Part shown: piece by piece, positions 1 to 10,820 of the stretch
How the letters are laid out: each line of letters opens with the position of its first letter
Position numbering within the stretch: the stretch's first letter is position 1
NCBI GenBank assembly: GCA_958295465.1
Contig: OY282353.1
Span: forward strand, 4,145,001-4,209,000
Source of the DNA: an uncultured Gammaproteobacteria bacterium
GTDB lineage: Bacteria; Pseudomonadota; Gammaproteobacteria; HK1
DNA: 64,000 bases
Direction: 5' to 3'
The notes under the pieces: model-generated
Seen by the model: only the letters and a program-made list of their open reading frames with translations
Told to the model about the DNA's origin: nothing
The model's database searches: none
Program-made: the position numbers and the translations under genes

Positions 1-1
1 G

Positions 2-64
2 GTGCGGCGCGCGGCGGCGGAGCTGGCGCCGCAGTTCGCGGGCTACTTCGAGGAGGCCGCGTGA
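2..64 (+). CDS. 3' end of an upstream gene (partial), possibly a MoxR-type ATPase
   Basis: An open frame enters from the left edge and ends in TGA at 62-64, giving an Ala/Glu-rich tail ending in YFEEAA. The stop overlaps the ATG of the next gene (TGATG), so the two are probably translationally coupled. VWA/DUF2201 proteins like the next one usually follow a MoxR-type AAA ATPase, which is why that identity is suggested. The 20 visible codons cannot prove it. Confidence 0.4.
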   Translation: MRRAAAELAPQFAGYFEEAA

Positions 65-1503
65 TGGGGATGCACGATGAATCGGCCCGCCGGGTGAGCG
101 ACTGCGTAGGCGCGTTGCTCACCGAGCAGCCCTTCTTCGGGAGCCTGGCCCTGCGGCTCCCGCTCCGCCCCGACCCGACGCGCGAGACGCTGGCGAGCGA
201 CGGGCGCGAGCTCCGCTACTCGCCGGCGTGGGTGGCCCGCACGGACGGGGACCGCATCAAGGCGGCGGTGGCGCGGGTGGTGTTCGCCTGTGCGCTCAAG
301 CACCACACGCGGCGCGGCGAACGGGACCCCGGACGCTGGCAGCGGGCGTCTCAACTCGTGACGCACGGGGAGCTGCGCCGGGCGGGCTTCGTGCTGCCCG
401 CGGACGCGGAGGCGTGGGAGGACCTGAGCGTCGAGGACGCCTACGAGCGGCTGGCCGGGGATGCGTCCGGGTCCGGCGATGAAGGGGCGCCCGGGGACGA
501 TGCGTCCGGGTCCGGAAGTGACGCCGGTGGTTCCGATGGTTCCGGGAGTTCCGGTGACCCGGGCGATGCGTCCGGGTCCGGCGATGAGGGGACGCCCGGG
601 GACGATGCGCCCGATTCCGGGGACGGCAGCGATGATTCCGGAGGGGCGTCCGGGTCCGGAAGTGACGCAGGCGGTTCCGATGGTGCCGGGAGTTCCGGTG
701 ACCCGGGCGACGCAGCCGGCTCCCCCGGCCAGGACGCCCCGCCCGGGGACGGCGACCCCCCGAGCCACGACCCCGCCGGCACCGGCGAGGTCATGGACGC
801 TCCCGCGCGCGGGGAGGAGGACGGGGCATCGTCCGGCGACACGCCCCTGGACGTCGCCGCCGAGGAGCAGGCGTGGGACGAGGCCATGCACCAGGCGGTG
901 AGTCTCGCCAAGACTCAGGGCAATCGGCCCGGGCGTATCGAGGAGACGCTTCACGACGCCCACCGCAGCCGCCTCGACTGGCGTGTGTTGCTCCGCCAGT
1001 ACCTCGTCTCCGCCTCGCGCGACGACTACCGCTGGAGCGTCCCCAACCGGCGCTTCATCGACGCCGGCCTCTACCTCCCGTCGATGCACTGCGAGGGCAT
1101 CGACACCCTCGCGGTGCTCATCGACACCTCGGACTCGCTCGACACCGCCACCCTGGCCACGTTCTGGACCGAGCTGCGCGCCGTGGCCGAAGCGCTCCGG
1201 CCCCACACCCTCGCCGTGGTGCAGGTCGACACCGAGGTGCAGGACGCGGCCGTCTACCGCTTCGGGGACCTGCCTGAAGAGCTCGTGGTCAAGGGCCGGG
1301 GCGGAACGGACTTCCGCCCCGGGTTCGCGTGGCTCGACCGCGAAGGCATCACCCCCCGGTGCTGCCTCTACCTCACCGACATGGAGTGCGACCGCTACCC
1401 CGAGGCGCCGCCGCCCTACCCGGTGCTGTGGTGCAACTGGGGGCCGGTGCCGCCCGAGCACCTGCGCGAGCCCTGGGGCGAACGCATCGACCTCGCCCCG
1501 TAG
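64..1503 (+). CDS. VWA-like / DUF2201 family protein with degenerate metallopeptidase site
   Basis: A 479-residue protein starting at ATG 64, which overlaps the preceding stop and has GAGGAGG nine bases upstream. The N-terminal ~125 residues match the DUF2201 putative metallopeptidase domain (a CALKHHTRRG stretch), but the usual HExxH is absent: the position reads VVFACALKHH, so the catalytic Glu and first His are missing. Residues ~132-235 are a low-complexity Gly/Ser/Asp linker. The C-terminus is a VWA-like domain with a MIDAS-type DTSDS near residue 354, GGTDF near 412 and TDMEC near 438. In the family such proteins work with MoxR ATPases as metal-dependent chaperone pairs. Here it opens the mobile-element backbone. 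The exact role is unknown. Confidence 0.8.
   Translation: MGMHDESARRVSDCVGALLTEQPFFGSLALRLPLRPDPTRETLASDGRELRYSPAWVARTDGDRIKAAVARVVFACALKHHTRRGERDPGRWQRASQLVTHGELRRAGFVLPADAEAWEDLSVEDAYERLAGDASGSGDEGAPGDDASGSGSDAGGSDGSGSSGDPGDASGSGDEGTPGDDAPDSGDGSDDSGGASGSGSDAGGSDGAGSSGDPGDAAGSPGQDAPPGDGDPPSHDPAGTGEVMDAPARGEEDGASSGDTPLDVAAEEQAWDEAMHQAVSLAKTQGNRPGRIEETLHDAHRSRLDWRVLLRQYLVSASRDDYRWSVPNRRFIDAGLYLPSMHCEGIDTLAVLIDTSDSLDTATLATFWTELRAVAEALRPHTLAVVQVDTEVQDAAVYRFGDLPEELVVKGRGGTDFRPGFAWLDREGITPRCCLYLTDMECDRYPEAPPPYPVLWCNWGPVPPEHLREPWGERIDLAP
461..720 (+). repeat. Imperfect GC-rich coding repeats in the VWA gene linker
   Basis: Two kinds of unit alternate. One begins GATGCGTCCGGGTCCGGCG (near 462 and 566) and the other contains TCCGGAAGTGACGC (near 513 and 657). 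Units are in frame and encode Gly/Ser/Asp-rich spacer. Copy number is likely to vary between strains through slippage. Confidence 0.75.
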
Positions 1504-1535
1504 GCCCCGCACCACCCGTTCGACGCCGTATCCGG

Positions 1536-1587
1536 CGCCCGCGCTCCCGCGGGCGTCCGTCTCCACTCGTCCCCGTGGAAACGGGGA
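1536..1587 (+). other. Two adjacent RNA hairpins in the intergenic leader
   Basis: The 108-bp gap after the VWA gene contains a perfect 8-bp stem (CGCCCGCG, loop CTCC, CGCGGGCG, 1536-1555) and then a 7-bp stem (TCCCCGT, loop GGAA, ACGGGGA, 1570-1587). The second loop is a GNRA-type tetraloop. There is no U-tract, so these look like processing or stability elements or a weak terminator ahead of the next gene, whose AAGGAGGAG ribosome site follows at about 1600. Confidence 0.45.
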
Positions 1588-1611
1588 GCACATCCACCGA
1601 AGGAGGAGCCC

Positions 1612-1836
1612 ATGTCCGACACCCATATCACGCCGGAGCACCGGCGTGCGTTCGAAGCGCTCACCAGCGGCGAGTGCGGCAACTTCGCGCTGTTCAGTTG
1701 CACCGTCAACGGCGCCCCCGCCTCGGCCATCGTAGCGGTCTGCGCCGACGGCGGCGAGCGCCTCATCCACCCGCTGTTCGTGTCCGTGACCCCGGACATG
1801 CACCTGGCCGACCACGACGGGCAGGCACCGCGCTGA
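1612..1836 (+). CDS. Small conserved protein, DUF6117-like
   Basis: A 74-residue protein from ATG 1612 with a strong AAGGAGGAG ribosome site about nine bases upstream. The order 'NFALFSC ... ASAIVAVCADGG ... HPLF' resembles DUF6117 proteins (typically '..LALMEC ... YVICAVGRDG ... TPFG'), which commonly lie just before parB in this type of element. It sits 44 bp before parB here, as expected. The function of the family is not known. The family match is from memory of the pattern, so moderate confidence. Confidence 0.6.
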   Translation: MSDTHITPEHRRAFEALTSGECGNFALFSCTVNGAPASAIVAVCADGGERLIHPLFVSVTPDMHLADHDGQAPR

Positions 1837-1879
1837 GCCGCCCCTGCCCACCCATCCCTACCGCAAAGGAGAACCCCCC

Positions 1880-4116
<2,237 letters not shown>

Positions 4117-4199
4117 CGCCGTGTCTACCGCGCACGCCCTGCCGGTCCCGGCCGGTGGGGCGCCTGCCCGCACCCCCTGGACGAGGAGGACTCATCCCC

Positions 4200-5015
4200 A
4201 TGACCGCACCACATCCCCCCGCCCCGCCGGGCGCGCTCCGTCCCTGGCGCCCGGACGTGGCCGACCCCGGCCGCTTCGACCCGCCCCCCGAGCCCACGCC
4301 CGTGGACCGGGACACCCTGGTGATGGAGGCCGAGCTCGAGCCGCCCGAGGCACAGGCGCTCTTCCGGGCGCTCGACCGGGCGGGGCTCGCCCCGAGGGTG
4401 CGCGCGCCCGAGCCCCGTTGCGCGGGCTTCGCCTGGTACGACCGGCTCGCGCGGGTGCGCGGCGTCTCCACCCGCGTCTCCGTGGACGGGCGCACCTGCG
4501 CCCCGTCCGAGGTCCCGGTGCCCGAGGGCGCCATCCGAGAGCCCCGGCCCGAGGCCGTCGTCATGGCTCTCCGCATCGTGCACCCGCCGGCCCCGGGCGG
4601 GGAGGCGGCGTTCGAGGAGACGCGCACCCTCCCCGCGGACCTCGCCTTCGCCGGCGCCCCCTGGGCCCGGGTCGGGGCCGCGCGCCCGCTGGTGACGCGC
4701 GACTCCGGCATCACACCCGAGACCTTGGCGGGGCTGCTCCGCGCCGCGTTCTTCTGCCCCTCCGACGCCGCGGACGCCGACTCGTGGGAGACGCAGAGCA
4801 CGCGCTTCGACAAAGAGGCGCTGCACACCGCGCTCCTGCTGCTCGCCTCCGATGACGAGGCCCGCCGCCGCACCATCGCCCGCGCGGTGATCCGCGAGCT
4901 GCTCTGGCTGCTCCCCACCGACCGGCAGGCGGTCATCACCGTGTGCGCCGGGCAGGTCTCCGTCGCCTTCGGTGCGCCTGTCCATCCGACCCTCGCGAAG
5001 GAGGACCGCCCATGA
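4200..5015 (+). CDS. Conserved hypothetical protein of the mobile-element backbone
   Basis: A 271-residue protein, started at ATG 4200 because GAGGAGGAC lies a suitable distance upstream; the frame is open further left but lacks a ribosome site. Its stop overlaps the next start (ATGA, 5012-5015), so it is translationally coupled to the DUF2958 gene. The N-terminus is Pro-rich. The middle contains HTALLLLASDDEARRRTI followed by RELLWLLP. I do not recognise a domain. Position and operon structure mark it as part of the element's conserved core. Confidence 0.7.
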   Translation: MTAPHPPAPPGALRPWRPDVADPGRFDPPPEPTPVDRDTLVMEAELEPPEAQALFRALDRAGLAPRVRAPEPRCAGFAWYDRLARVRGVSTRVSVDGRTCAPSEVPVPEGAIREPRPEAVVMALRIVHPPAPGGEAAFEETRTLPADLAFAGAPWARVGAARPLVTRDSGITPETLAGLLRAAFFCPSDAADADSWETQSTRFDKEALHTALLLLASDDEARRRTIARAVIRELLWLLPTDRQAVITVCAGQVSVAFGAPVHPTLAKEDRP

Positions 5016-5395
5016 AGCTCATCACCGCCCCGCTGCACAGGCGGCTGCTCGCCAACGGCACCCGCCCCGGCGCCGACCACGTCCCGGTGCTCAAGCTCTT
5101 CGACCCTTGCGGGTCCGCCACCTGGCTCTTCACCGAGAGGGACCCGGACCACCCCGACCGGCTGTTCGGCCTGTGCGACACCGGCTGCGGCCTTCCCGAG
5201 CCCGGGCACGCGAGCCTGGCGGAGCTCGCCCGCGTGCGGGGCCGCTTCGGGCTGCCCCTTGAGCGCGACCGCCACTTCACCGCCTGCGCTCCGCTCTCCG
5301 TCTACACCGCCGCCGCCCGCCGGGCCGGGCGCATCGTCGAGCGCGGGGCCGAGCTTGATGCCGCCCTGCGCGCATATCGGGAGGGCACGCCATGA
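5012..5395 (+). CDS. DUF2958 domain-containing protein
   Basis: A 127-residue protein beginning MKLITAPLHRRLLANG. DUF2958 proteins start almost identically and share the later blocks VLKLF, TWLFTE, FGLCD, ELG/EPG, SLAEL and ERDxHF, all visible in order here. Length is normal for the family. It starts inside the stop of the preceding gene (ATGA) and ends in a similar ATGA, so it belongs to one transcript. The family is widespread in conjugative plasmids and ICEs; its biochemical role is unknown. Confidence 0.85.
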   Translation: MKLITAPLHRRLLANGTRPGADHVPVLKLFDPCGSATWLFTERDPDHPDRLFGLCDTGCGLPEPGHASLAELARVRGRFGLPLERDRHFTACAPLSVYTAAARRAGRIVERGAELDAALRAYREGTP

Positions 5396-5491
5396 CCGCC
5401 CACACCGGCCGTCCGGCCATTCCCCCCTTGCCCCGCCATCCGGTCCCCAAGGCCGGGACGGGGTGTGTCGTTCCACCATGAGGAGACTGCC

Positions 5492-5827
5492 ATGCCTGCC
5501 GCTGAACCTGCCGTTGTCCAGGAAACCGTTGCACCGCCGGACCCCCATCCGATGGACCCGCGCCGGGGGAAGGAGCTCTCGCCCCGCTTCGCCGCACTGC
5601 TGTGCTGGCTGCTCGGCCTCCCGCCCATGACCCGCCCGGCCATCACCAACGTGGCCGTCTCCGGCGAGTGCGTGCTGGTGGCCACCGACGAGGACCCGTT
5701 CTTCGACACCCCGCTCGGCGACTGGGGCGACGTGGAGCGCAACCTGCGCGAGTGGGGCGCGGTGTGCGAGGCCGACGCCGCGACCGTCGAGGCGCTGGTG
5801 CGCAAGGCACGTGGAGCGGGGCCGTGA
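5492..5827 (+). CDS. Small conserved hypothetical protein
   Basis: A 111-residue protein from ATG 5492, preceded by AGGAG at 5481. It contains a hydrophobic LLCWLLGLPP stretch near residue 37 and an acidic second half with DWGDVERNLREWG. No catalytic motif is evident. The stop overlaps a GTG (5824) that would start the next gene, as in the rest of this tightly packed operon. Function not recognised. Confidence 0.6.
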   Translation: MPAAEPAVVQETVAPPDPHPMDPRRGKELSPRFAALLCWLLGLPPMTRPAITNVAVSGECVLVATDEDPFFDTPLGDWGDVERNLREWGAVCEADAATVEALVRKARGAGP

Positions 5828-6101
5828 GCGGCCCCGACGCCCTGCCCCCGGGCTTCGACCGCCACGCCGACGCCCTCGCCCTCTGGGCGGCGGCGCCTGC
5901 AACCCCTCGGGCATCGCGCTGACCCTCATCCACGCCTGCCGGCAGGTGTACGAGGCGGGCGCCGACGTGCGCACCGACCCCGCGGTGCGGCTCATCGCGA
6001 CGCAGATTGCGTTCGTGCTGAACGCGAACGCCGATACCGACGACTACGGCGCGCTGATGGCCGCCTGCCGCGCGCGCGCCGGGACGACGCCGGCCTCTTA
6101 G
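5824..6101 (+). pseudogene. Small conserved protein with a probable single-base frameshift
   Basis: From GTG 5824, which overlaps the preceding stop, the frame reads FDRHADALALW and then diverges. In the next frame it resumes as GGACNPSGIALTLIHACRQ through ADVRTDPAVRLIATQI to 6101. Homologues I recall have LALWRGGACNPSGIA as one piece, so one base appears lost at about 5887 in CTGGGCGGCGGCGCC. Restored length is about 92 residues. It is the second single-base break in the operon, like that in parB, which raises the chance of sequence error. Function unknown. Confidence 0.55.
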
Positions 6102-6191
6102 CCGTCCCCGGGCGTCGTGGAAGGGAGCGCCTTCCTCCCCCGCTGTCCGGTCCGCCTGTCCCTTTCCATCCTCTCTCTCAGGAGAACCGCC

Positions 6192-9100
6192 ATGCTCGAC
6201 GCCTCCCCGGCGGCGGATGCGCCCGTGCGCCCGCCCGCCGTGCCTGCTCGCCTGTTCGCCGACGCCCCCGAGCCCCGGGGCGTCCCCGCAAAGCCTCGCG
6301 CCCTGCTCGCCGCCGCCGCGGCCCTCCTGCCCCGGCTGGAGGCGGGGCAGCCCCTGGATGCGCCGGCCTTGCGCGCGGTCCTGGCCCGCGCCTTCGGCGG
6401 CTCCGACGCCCAAGGCGCCTGGGTGTGGAAGGACGCCTACGAGGCGGCCGAGGCGGCGCTCGTGCTGTTCCTCAAGCGCTGGGGCCGCACCATGCGCCGC
6501 GAGGCCGGGTCCCCCGAGAGGATGCTCGCGATGCTGGAGGCATTGGCGGCGTTGGAGCCCTCCCACACCCGGCGCTCCGAGGGGCAAGTTGCGCGCCAGC
6601 AGTTCTCCACCCCCCTGCCGCTCGCCTACGCGGTGCTCCAGGCCGCGCGGGTGCGCCCGGGGGACGTGGTGCTGGAGCCCTCCGCCGGGACCGGGATGCT
6701 GGCCGTCCTTGCCGAGTGCGCGCTCGGGTCCCGGGCCGCGGGGGCGCTGCACCTGAACGAGCTCGCCGCCGTGCGGGCGGGGATGCTGGAAGGACTGTTC
6801 CCCGACGCATCGGTGACCCGCCACAACGCGGAGGCCATCGGGGACTGTATCCCCCACGTCCGGCCCTCGGTGGTGCTCATGAACCCGCCGTTCTCCACCA
6901 CCCCGGGCGTGGACCGCAGGCGCCGCGGTGCGGACCTCCTCCACGTGCGCGCGGCCTTCTCCATGCTCCCCCCGGGCGGGCGGCTGGTGGCCTTGACCGG
7001 GCACGGCTGCCTGCCGGGCGCCAGGGACTGGGCCGGCGCCTTCGGGCGCCTGGACCCGCCCCCGCGCACCGTGTTCTCCGTCGCCGTGGACGGGCGCGCC
7101 TACGCCCGGCGCGGGACGGGGTTCGCCACACGCCTCACCGTCGTCGACCGCGACCCCGGGCGGACCCCGAGCGTTTCCATCGACCCCGACGCGCGGGTCA
7201 ATGATGCGGGCGCGCTCCTGCGGGCCGTCGCCGACGGGGTGCCGCCGAGGTTGCCGCTCGCGCCCGTGCCCGGCGACCTGTTCGGCCCGAGACCTGCGAA
7301 GGCGCCCGCGGTCCGGGCGGAGGGGCGCACACGCAAGGCGCAGTCCGAGCCCCGGAGTGCCGAGCCCGAAGCGCCCAAACCGCACGGCTGGGGACCGGTC
7401 GCCGAGCTGGCCTACGAGACGGGCGGGGTTGACGGTGATGACGCGAACGCCGGCGATGCGCCCGAGCAGGCCGGGGCGGTCTACGAGCCCTGGCGCCCGC
7501 GCACGGTGCGCGTTGCGGGGGCGGCCGAGCACCCGACGCCGCTCGTGCAGTCGGCCGCGATGGCCGCGGTCGCGCCGCCCGCGCCGTCGTACCGTCCGCG
7601 GCTGCCGGTGCGGGTGGTCGCGGAAGGGGCGCTCTCCGACGCCCAGCTCGAGAGCGTCGTGCTCGCGGGCGAGGCGCACTCGCGGCGCCTGGCCGCCCGG
7701 GTGCGGGTGTCCGCGGACTGGGAGACCGTCGCGCGCGTCGCGGACGAGGACGTCTGTGTAGCCGGTGCGGTGGATGACGACGGGGAGGCGCTCTCCGCTC
7801 CCGTGCGCTTCCGCAGGGGCTGGATGCTCGGCGACGGCACCGGCTGCGGCAAGGGTCGGCAGGTGGCCGCGGTGGTCATCGACCAGTGGCTGCGGGGCAG
7901 GCGCCGGGCGCTGTGGCTCTCCCAGTCCGACAAGCTCCTCGAAGACGCCCGCCGCGACTGGGCCGCGCTCGGGGGGCGCGAGGCCGACGTCGTCGCTCTG
8001 GCGAAGGTGCGCTCGGGGGATGAAGTGCCCCATGACGCCGGCATCCTCTTCGCCACCTACGCGACGCTGCGCAGTCCGGCCCGCCAGGGGCGGCGCTCGC
8101 GCTTGGAGCAGGTCGTCGCCTGGCTCGCGGGTGGCTTGGATGAAGCGCACCGCCATGCCTTCCAGGGCGTGGTCGTCTTCGACGAGGCCCACGCGATGGC
8201 CAACGCCGCCGGGGGGATGGGGAGCCGCGGGCGGGTCGCGCCCTCGCAGCAGGGCCGGGCGGGCTTGAAGCTCCAATCCGCGCTGCCCGATGCGCGGGTG
8301 CTCTACGTCTCCGCCACCGGGGCCACCACCCTGCCCGGGCTCGCCTACGCGGGGCGGCTGGGCCTGTGGGCCGCGGGCGAGACCCCCTTCGAGACCCGCG
8401 AGGCGTTCATCTGCGCGATGGAGGCGGGCGGGGTCGCGGCGATGGAGGTCGTTGCACGGGACCTGAAGGCGCTGGGGTTGTACCAGGCCCGCGCGCTCTC
8501 GTATGCGGGCGTCGAGGTGGAGGTCGTCGAGCACGCCCTGACCGCAGAGCAACGGAGGATTTACGACGCCTACGCGGGCGCGTTCCAGGTGATTCACGCA
8601 CACCTCGACGCCGCCCTCCAGGCCACCGGCGTGACCGACGGGCGGGAGACCCTGAACCGCAACGCCAAGTCCGCCGCGCTCTCCGCCTTCGAGGGCGCCA
8701 AGCAGCGCTTCTTCGGCCACCTGCTCACCGCCATGAAGTGCCCCACCCTCCTCCGGGCGGTGGAGGCGGACTTGGAGGCAGGCCGCGCCTGCGTCGTCCA
8801 GCTCGTCTCCACCGGCGAGGCGCTGCTCGAACGCCGGTTGGCCGAGCTCCCCGTGGACGAGTGGAACGACCTGAGCGTGGACCTGACCCCTCGGGAGTAC
8901 GTCATCGACTACCTCGCCCACGCCTTCCCGGTGCAGCGCATGGCGCCCTTCACCGATGAGAGCGGGAACTTGATGAGCCGGCCGATGTTCGACCGGGACG
9001 GGCACCCGGTGCTCTCCCAGGAGGCGCTGGCCGCCCGCGATGCGCTCATCGAGAGTCTGGCCGCACTGCCGCCCGTACAGTCGGCCTTGGACCAAGTTGT

Positions 9101-10703
9101 CCATCACTTCGGCCACGAGGCCGTCGCCGAGGTCACCGGGCGCAGCCGCCGGGTGGTGAAGCTCGTCGATGCGGGTGGCGAGCGCCTGGCCGTGCGCAGC
9201 CGCCCCGGGTCGTCGAACCTCGCCGAGACCGCCGCCTTCATGGCCGGGGAGAAGAAGGTGCTCGTCTTCTCCATGGCCGGGGGCACCGGGCGGAGCTACC
9301 ACGCGGACCTCTCGTGCGGGAACCCCGCCCGGCGCGTGCACTACCTGCTGGAGCCCGGCTGGCGCGCGGACCAGGCCATCCAGGGGCTCGGGCGCACCCA
9401 CCGCACGCACCAGGCATCGGCCCCGCTCTTCCGGCCCGTCTCCACCGACGTGCGGGGCGAGCGGCGCTTCATCAGCACCATCGCCCGGAGGCTCGACGCC
9501 CTCGGCGCCATCACCCGCGGCCAGCGCGCAGCGCAAGCCGGGGGGCTGTTCCGGGCCGAGGACAACCTGGAGAGCGTCTACGCGAAGGCGGCGCTGCGGC
9601 TCTTCTACCTCGCCCTTGCCCGGGGGGACGTCGCCGGCTGGACCCTCGAACGCTTCGAGACCGCCACCGGGCTCTCGCTCCTGACCGGGGAGGGGGCGGT
9701 GCGCGAAGCCCTGCCGCCCATGTCGCGGTTCCTCAACCGCCTCCTCGCACTCCCCATCGACGACCAGAACGCCCTGTTCGCCGCGCTGGAGGTGCGCATC
9801 GCGGCGAAGGTCGCCGAGGCGGTCGAGGGCGGGGTCTACGAGCAGGGGGTGGAGACGGTGCGGGCCGATTCCCTCGTGCTCGAATCGCGCGAGGCGGTCT
9901 TCGTGCACGACGCCTCCGGGGCCGCCACCGCGCTCTGCGCCATCCGCCGCCGCGACCGGCTCAAGGCCCTCACCGCCGACGGGGCGCTGCGGATGCGTGA
10001 CGAGGCGCTGGCCGCGGGGAGAAGTGCCCGCCTGGTGGCGAACCCGCGCTCGGGACGGGCCGCGCTCGTGGTCCCTGCTCCTTCGCGGATGCTCGACGAC
10101 GGCGGGGTCGAGGACCGGGTGAGGCTCGTGCGCCCGGCCGGGCGCGACACGATGGCGGGCGAGGCGCTGGCGGCGTCCAGTTGGCAGGAGACGGCGCCCG
10201 AGCACTGGCGCGCGCTCTGGGAGGCGGAGCTGAAGGCATTGCCCACCCACGCCGAGTCCCGCCTGTGGCTCGTCTGCGGGCTCCTGCTCCCCCTGTGGGA
10301 CCGGCTGCCCACCGACAGCGTGCGGGTGCGCACCCTCACCACCGACGCGGGCGAACGCCTCATCGGGCGCACCCTCGGGGCCGCGCAGGCGCAGGCGCTA
10401 CGCCTTGCGCTGGGGCTCGGCGGCGGCGTCGCCCTCACCGCGGGCGAGGTCCACGAGGCGGTCATCGGCTGCGGGACCGCCTTCGCGCTCGCCAACGGCT
10501 GGCGGCTGGCGCGCCGGCGCGCGATGGGGATGGACCGCCTCGAGGTCGAGGGGCCGGCCGACACCGACCTGCCGGCACTGAAGCGCCTCGGCTGCACCAC
10601 CGAAATCGTCGCCTGGCGCACCCGCGTGTTCGTGCCCGGTGCCGCGGTGCTCGAACGCCTGCTCGCGCGCTGGCCGCTCGGCGAGGGCGCCGCTGCGGGT
10701 TGA
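6192..10703 (+). CDS. DNA methyltransferase / Strawberry-notch family helicase
   Basis: A 1,503-residue protein starting at ATG 6192 behind AGGAGAA. The N-terminal part is a DNA-methyltransferase-like fold: EPSAGTGML near residue 163 (AdoMet binding) and NPPFS near 231. A superfamily 2 helicase of the Strawberry-notch type follows: Walker A GDGTGCGKGRQ near 547, DEAH in VVFDEAHAM near 663, and the conserved C-terminal GLGRTHRTHQ near 1066. The Walker loop has Cys where most relatives have Ala (GTGAGKGR), which should not abolish nucleotide binding. Family members occur on phages and large mobile elements, where DNA transactions or anti-restriction roles have been proposed. It is the largest intact gene of the backbone. 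Confidence 0.9.
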   Translation: MLDASPAADAPVRPPAVPARLFADAPEPRGVPAKPRALLAAAAALLPRLEAGQPLDAPALRAVLARAFGGSDAQGAWVWKDAYEAAEAALVLFLKRWGRTMRREAGSPERMLAMLEALAALEPSHTRRSEGQVARQQFSTPLPLAYAVLQAARVRPGDVVLEPSAGTGMLAVLAECALGSRAAGALHLNELAAVRAGMLEGLFPDASVTRHNAEAIGDCIPHVRPSVVLMNPPFSTTPGVDRRRRGADLLHVRAAFSMLPPGGRLVALTGHGCLPGARDWAGAFGRLDPPPRTVFSVAVDGRAYARRGTGFATRLTVVDRDPGRTPSVSIDPDARVNDAGALLRAVADGVPPRLPLAPVPGDLFGPRPAKAPAVRAEGRTRKAQSEPRSAEPEAPKPHGWGPVAELAYETGGVDGDDANAGDAPEQAGAVYEPWRPRTVRVAGAAEHPTPLVQSAAMAAVAPPAPSYRPRLPVRVVAEGALSDAQLESVVLAGEAHSRRLAARVRVSADWETVARVADEDVCVAGAVDDDGEALSAPVRFRRGWMLGDGTGCGKGRQVAAVVIDQWLRGRRRALWLSQSDKLLEDARRDWAALGGREADVVALAKVRSGDEVPHDAGILFATYATLRSPARQGRRSRLEQVVAWLAGGLDEAHRHAFQGVVVFDEAHAMANAAGGMGSRGRVAPSQQGRAGLKLQSALPDARVLYVSATGATTLPGLAYAGRLGLWAAGETPFETREAFICAMEAGGVAAMEVVARDLKALGLYQARALSYAGVEVEVVEHALTAEQRRIYDAYAGAFQVIHAHLDAALQATGVTDGRETLNRNAKSAALSAFEGAKQRFFGHLLTAMKCPTLLRAVEADLEAGRACVVQLVSTGEALLERRLAELPVDEWNDLSVDLTPREYVIDYLAHAFPVQRMAPFTDESGNLMSRPMFDRDGHPVLSQEALAARDALIESLAALPPVQSALDQVVHHFGHEAVAEVTGRSRRVVKLVDAGGERLAVRSRPGSSNLAETAAFMAGEKKVLVFSMAGGTGRSYHADLSCGNPARRVHYLLEPGWRADQAIQGLGRTHRTHQASAPLFRPVSTDVRGERRFISTIARRLDALGAITRGQRAAQAGGLFRAEDNLESVYAKAALRLFYLALARGDVAGWTLERFETATGLSLLTGEGAVREALPPMSRFLNRLLALPIDDQNALFAALEVRIAAKVAEAVEGGVYEQGVETVRADSLVLESREAVFVHDASGAATALCAIRRRDRLKALTADGALRMRDEALAAGRSARLVANPRSGRAALVVPAPSRMLDDGGVEDRVRLVRPAGRDTMAGEALAASSWQETAPEHWRALWEAELKALPTHAESRLWLVCGLLLPLWDRLPTDSVRVRTLTTDAGERLIGRTLGAAQAQALRLALGLGGGVALTAGEVHEAVIGCGTAFALANGWRLARRRAMGMDRLEVEGPADTDLPALKRLGCTTEIVAWRTRVFVPGAAVLERLLARWPLGEGAAAG

Positions 10704-10820
10704 GACGCCGCCCCCGTCCGTTCCGGCCGGCTTGTACCGCCGGTCCCTTCCCCTTCGTTCCACACCGCCGCCCGCCGCGCGGGACGGCGGCCTCGTGCCG
10801 TCCATCCAGGGAGACTCCCC

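Noticed and set aside
461..720. CRISPR-like array
   Set aside because: Units are irregular, in frame with a protein and lack unique spacers.
5643..10250. A 1,535-codon open frame on the reverse strand across the helicase gene
   Set aside because: It is a GC-rich antisense shadow. The + strand frame has helicase and methyltransferase motifs; the reverse translation is Gly/Arg/Ala-rich with no recognisable motifs.
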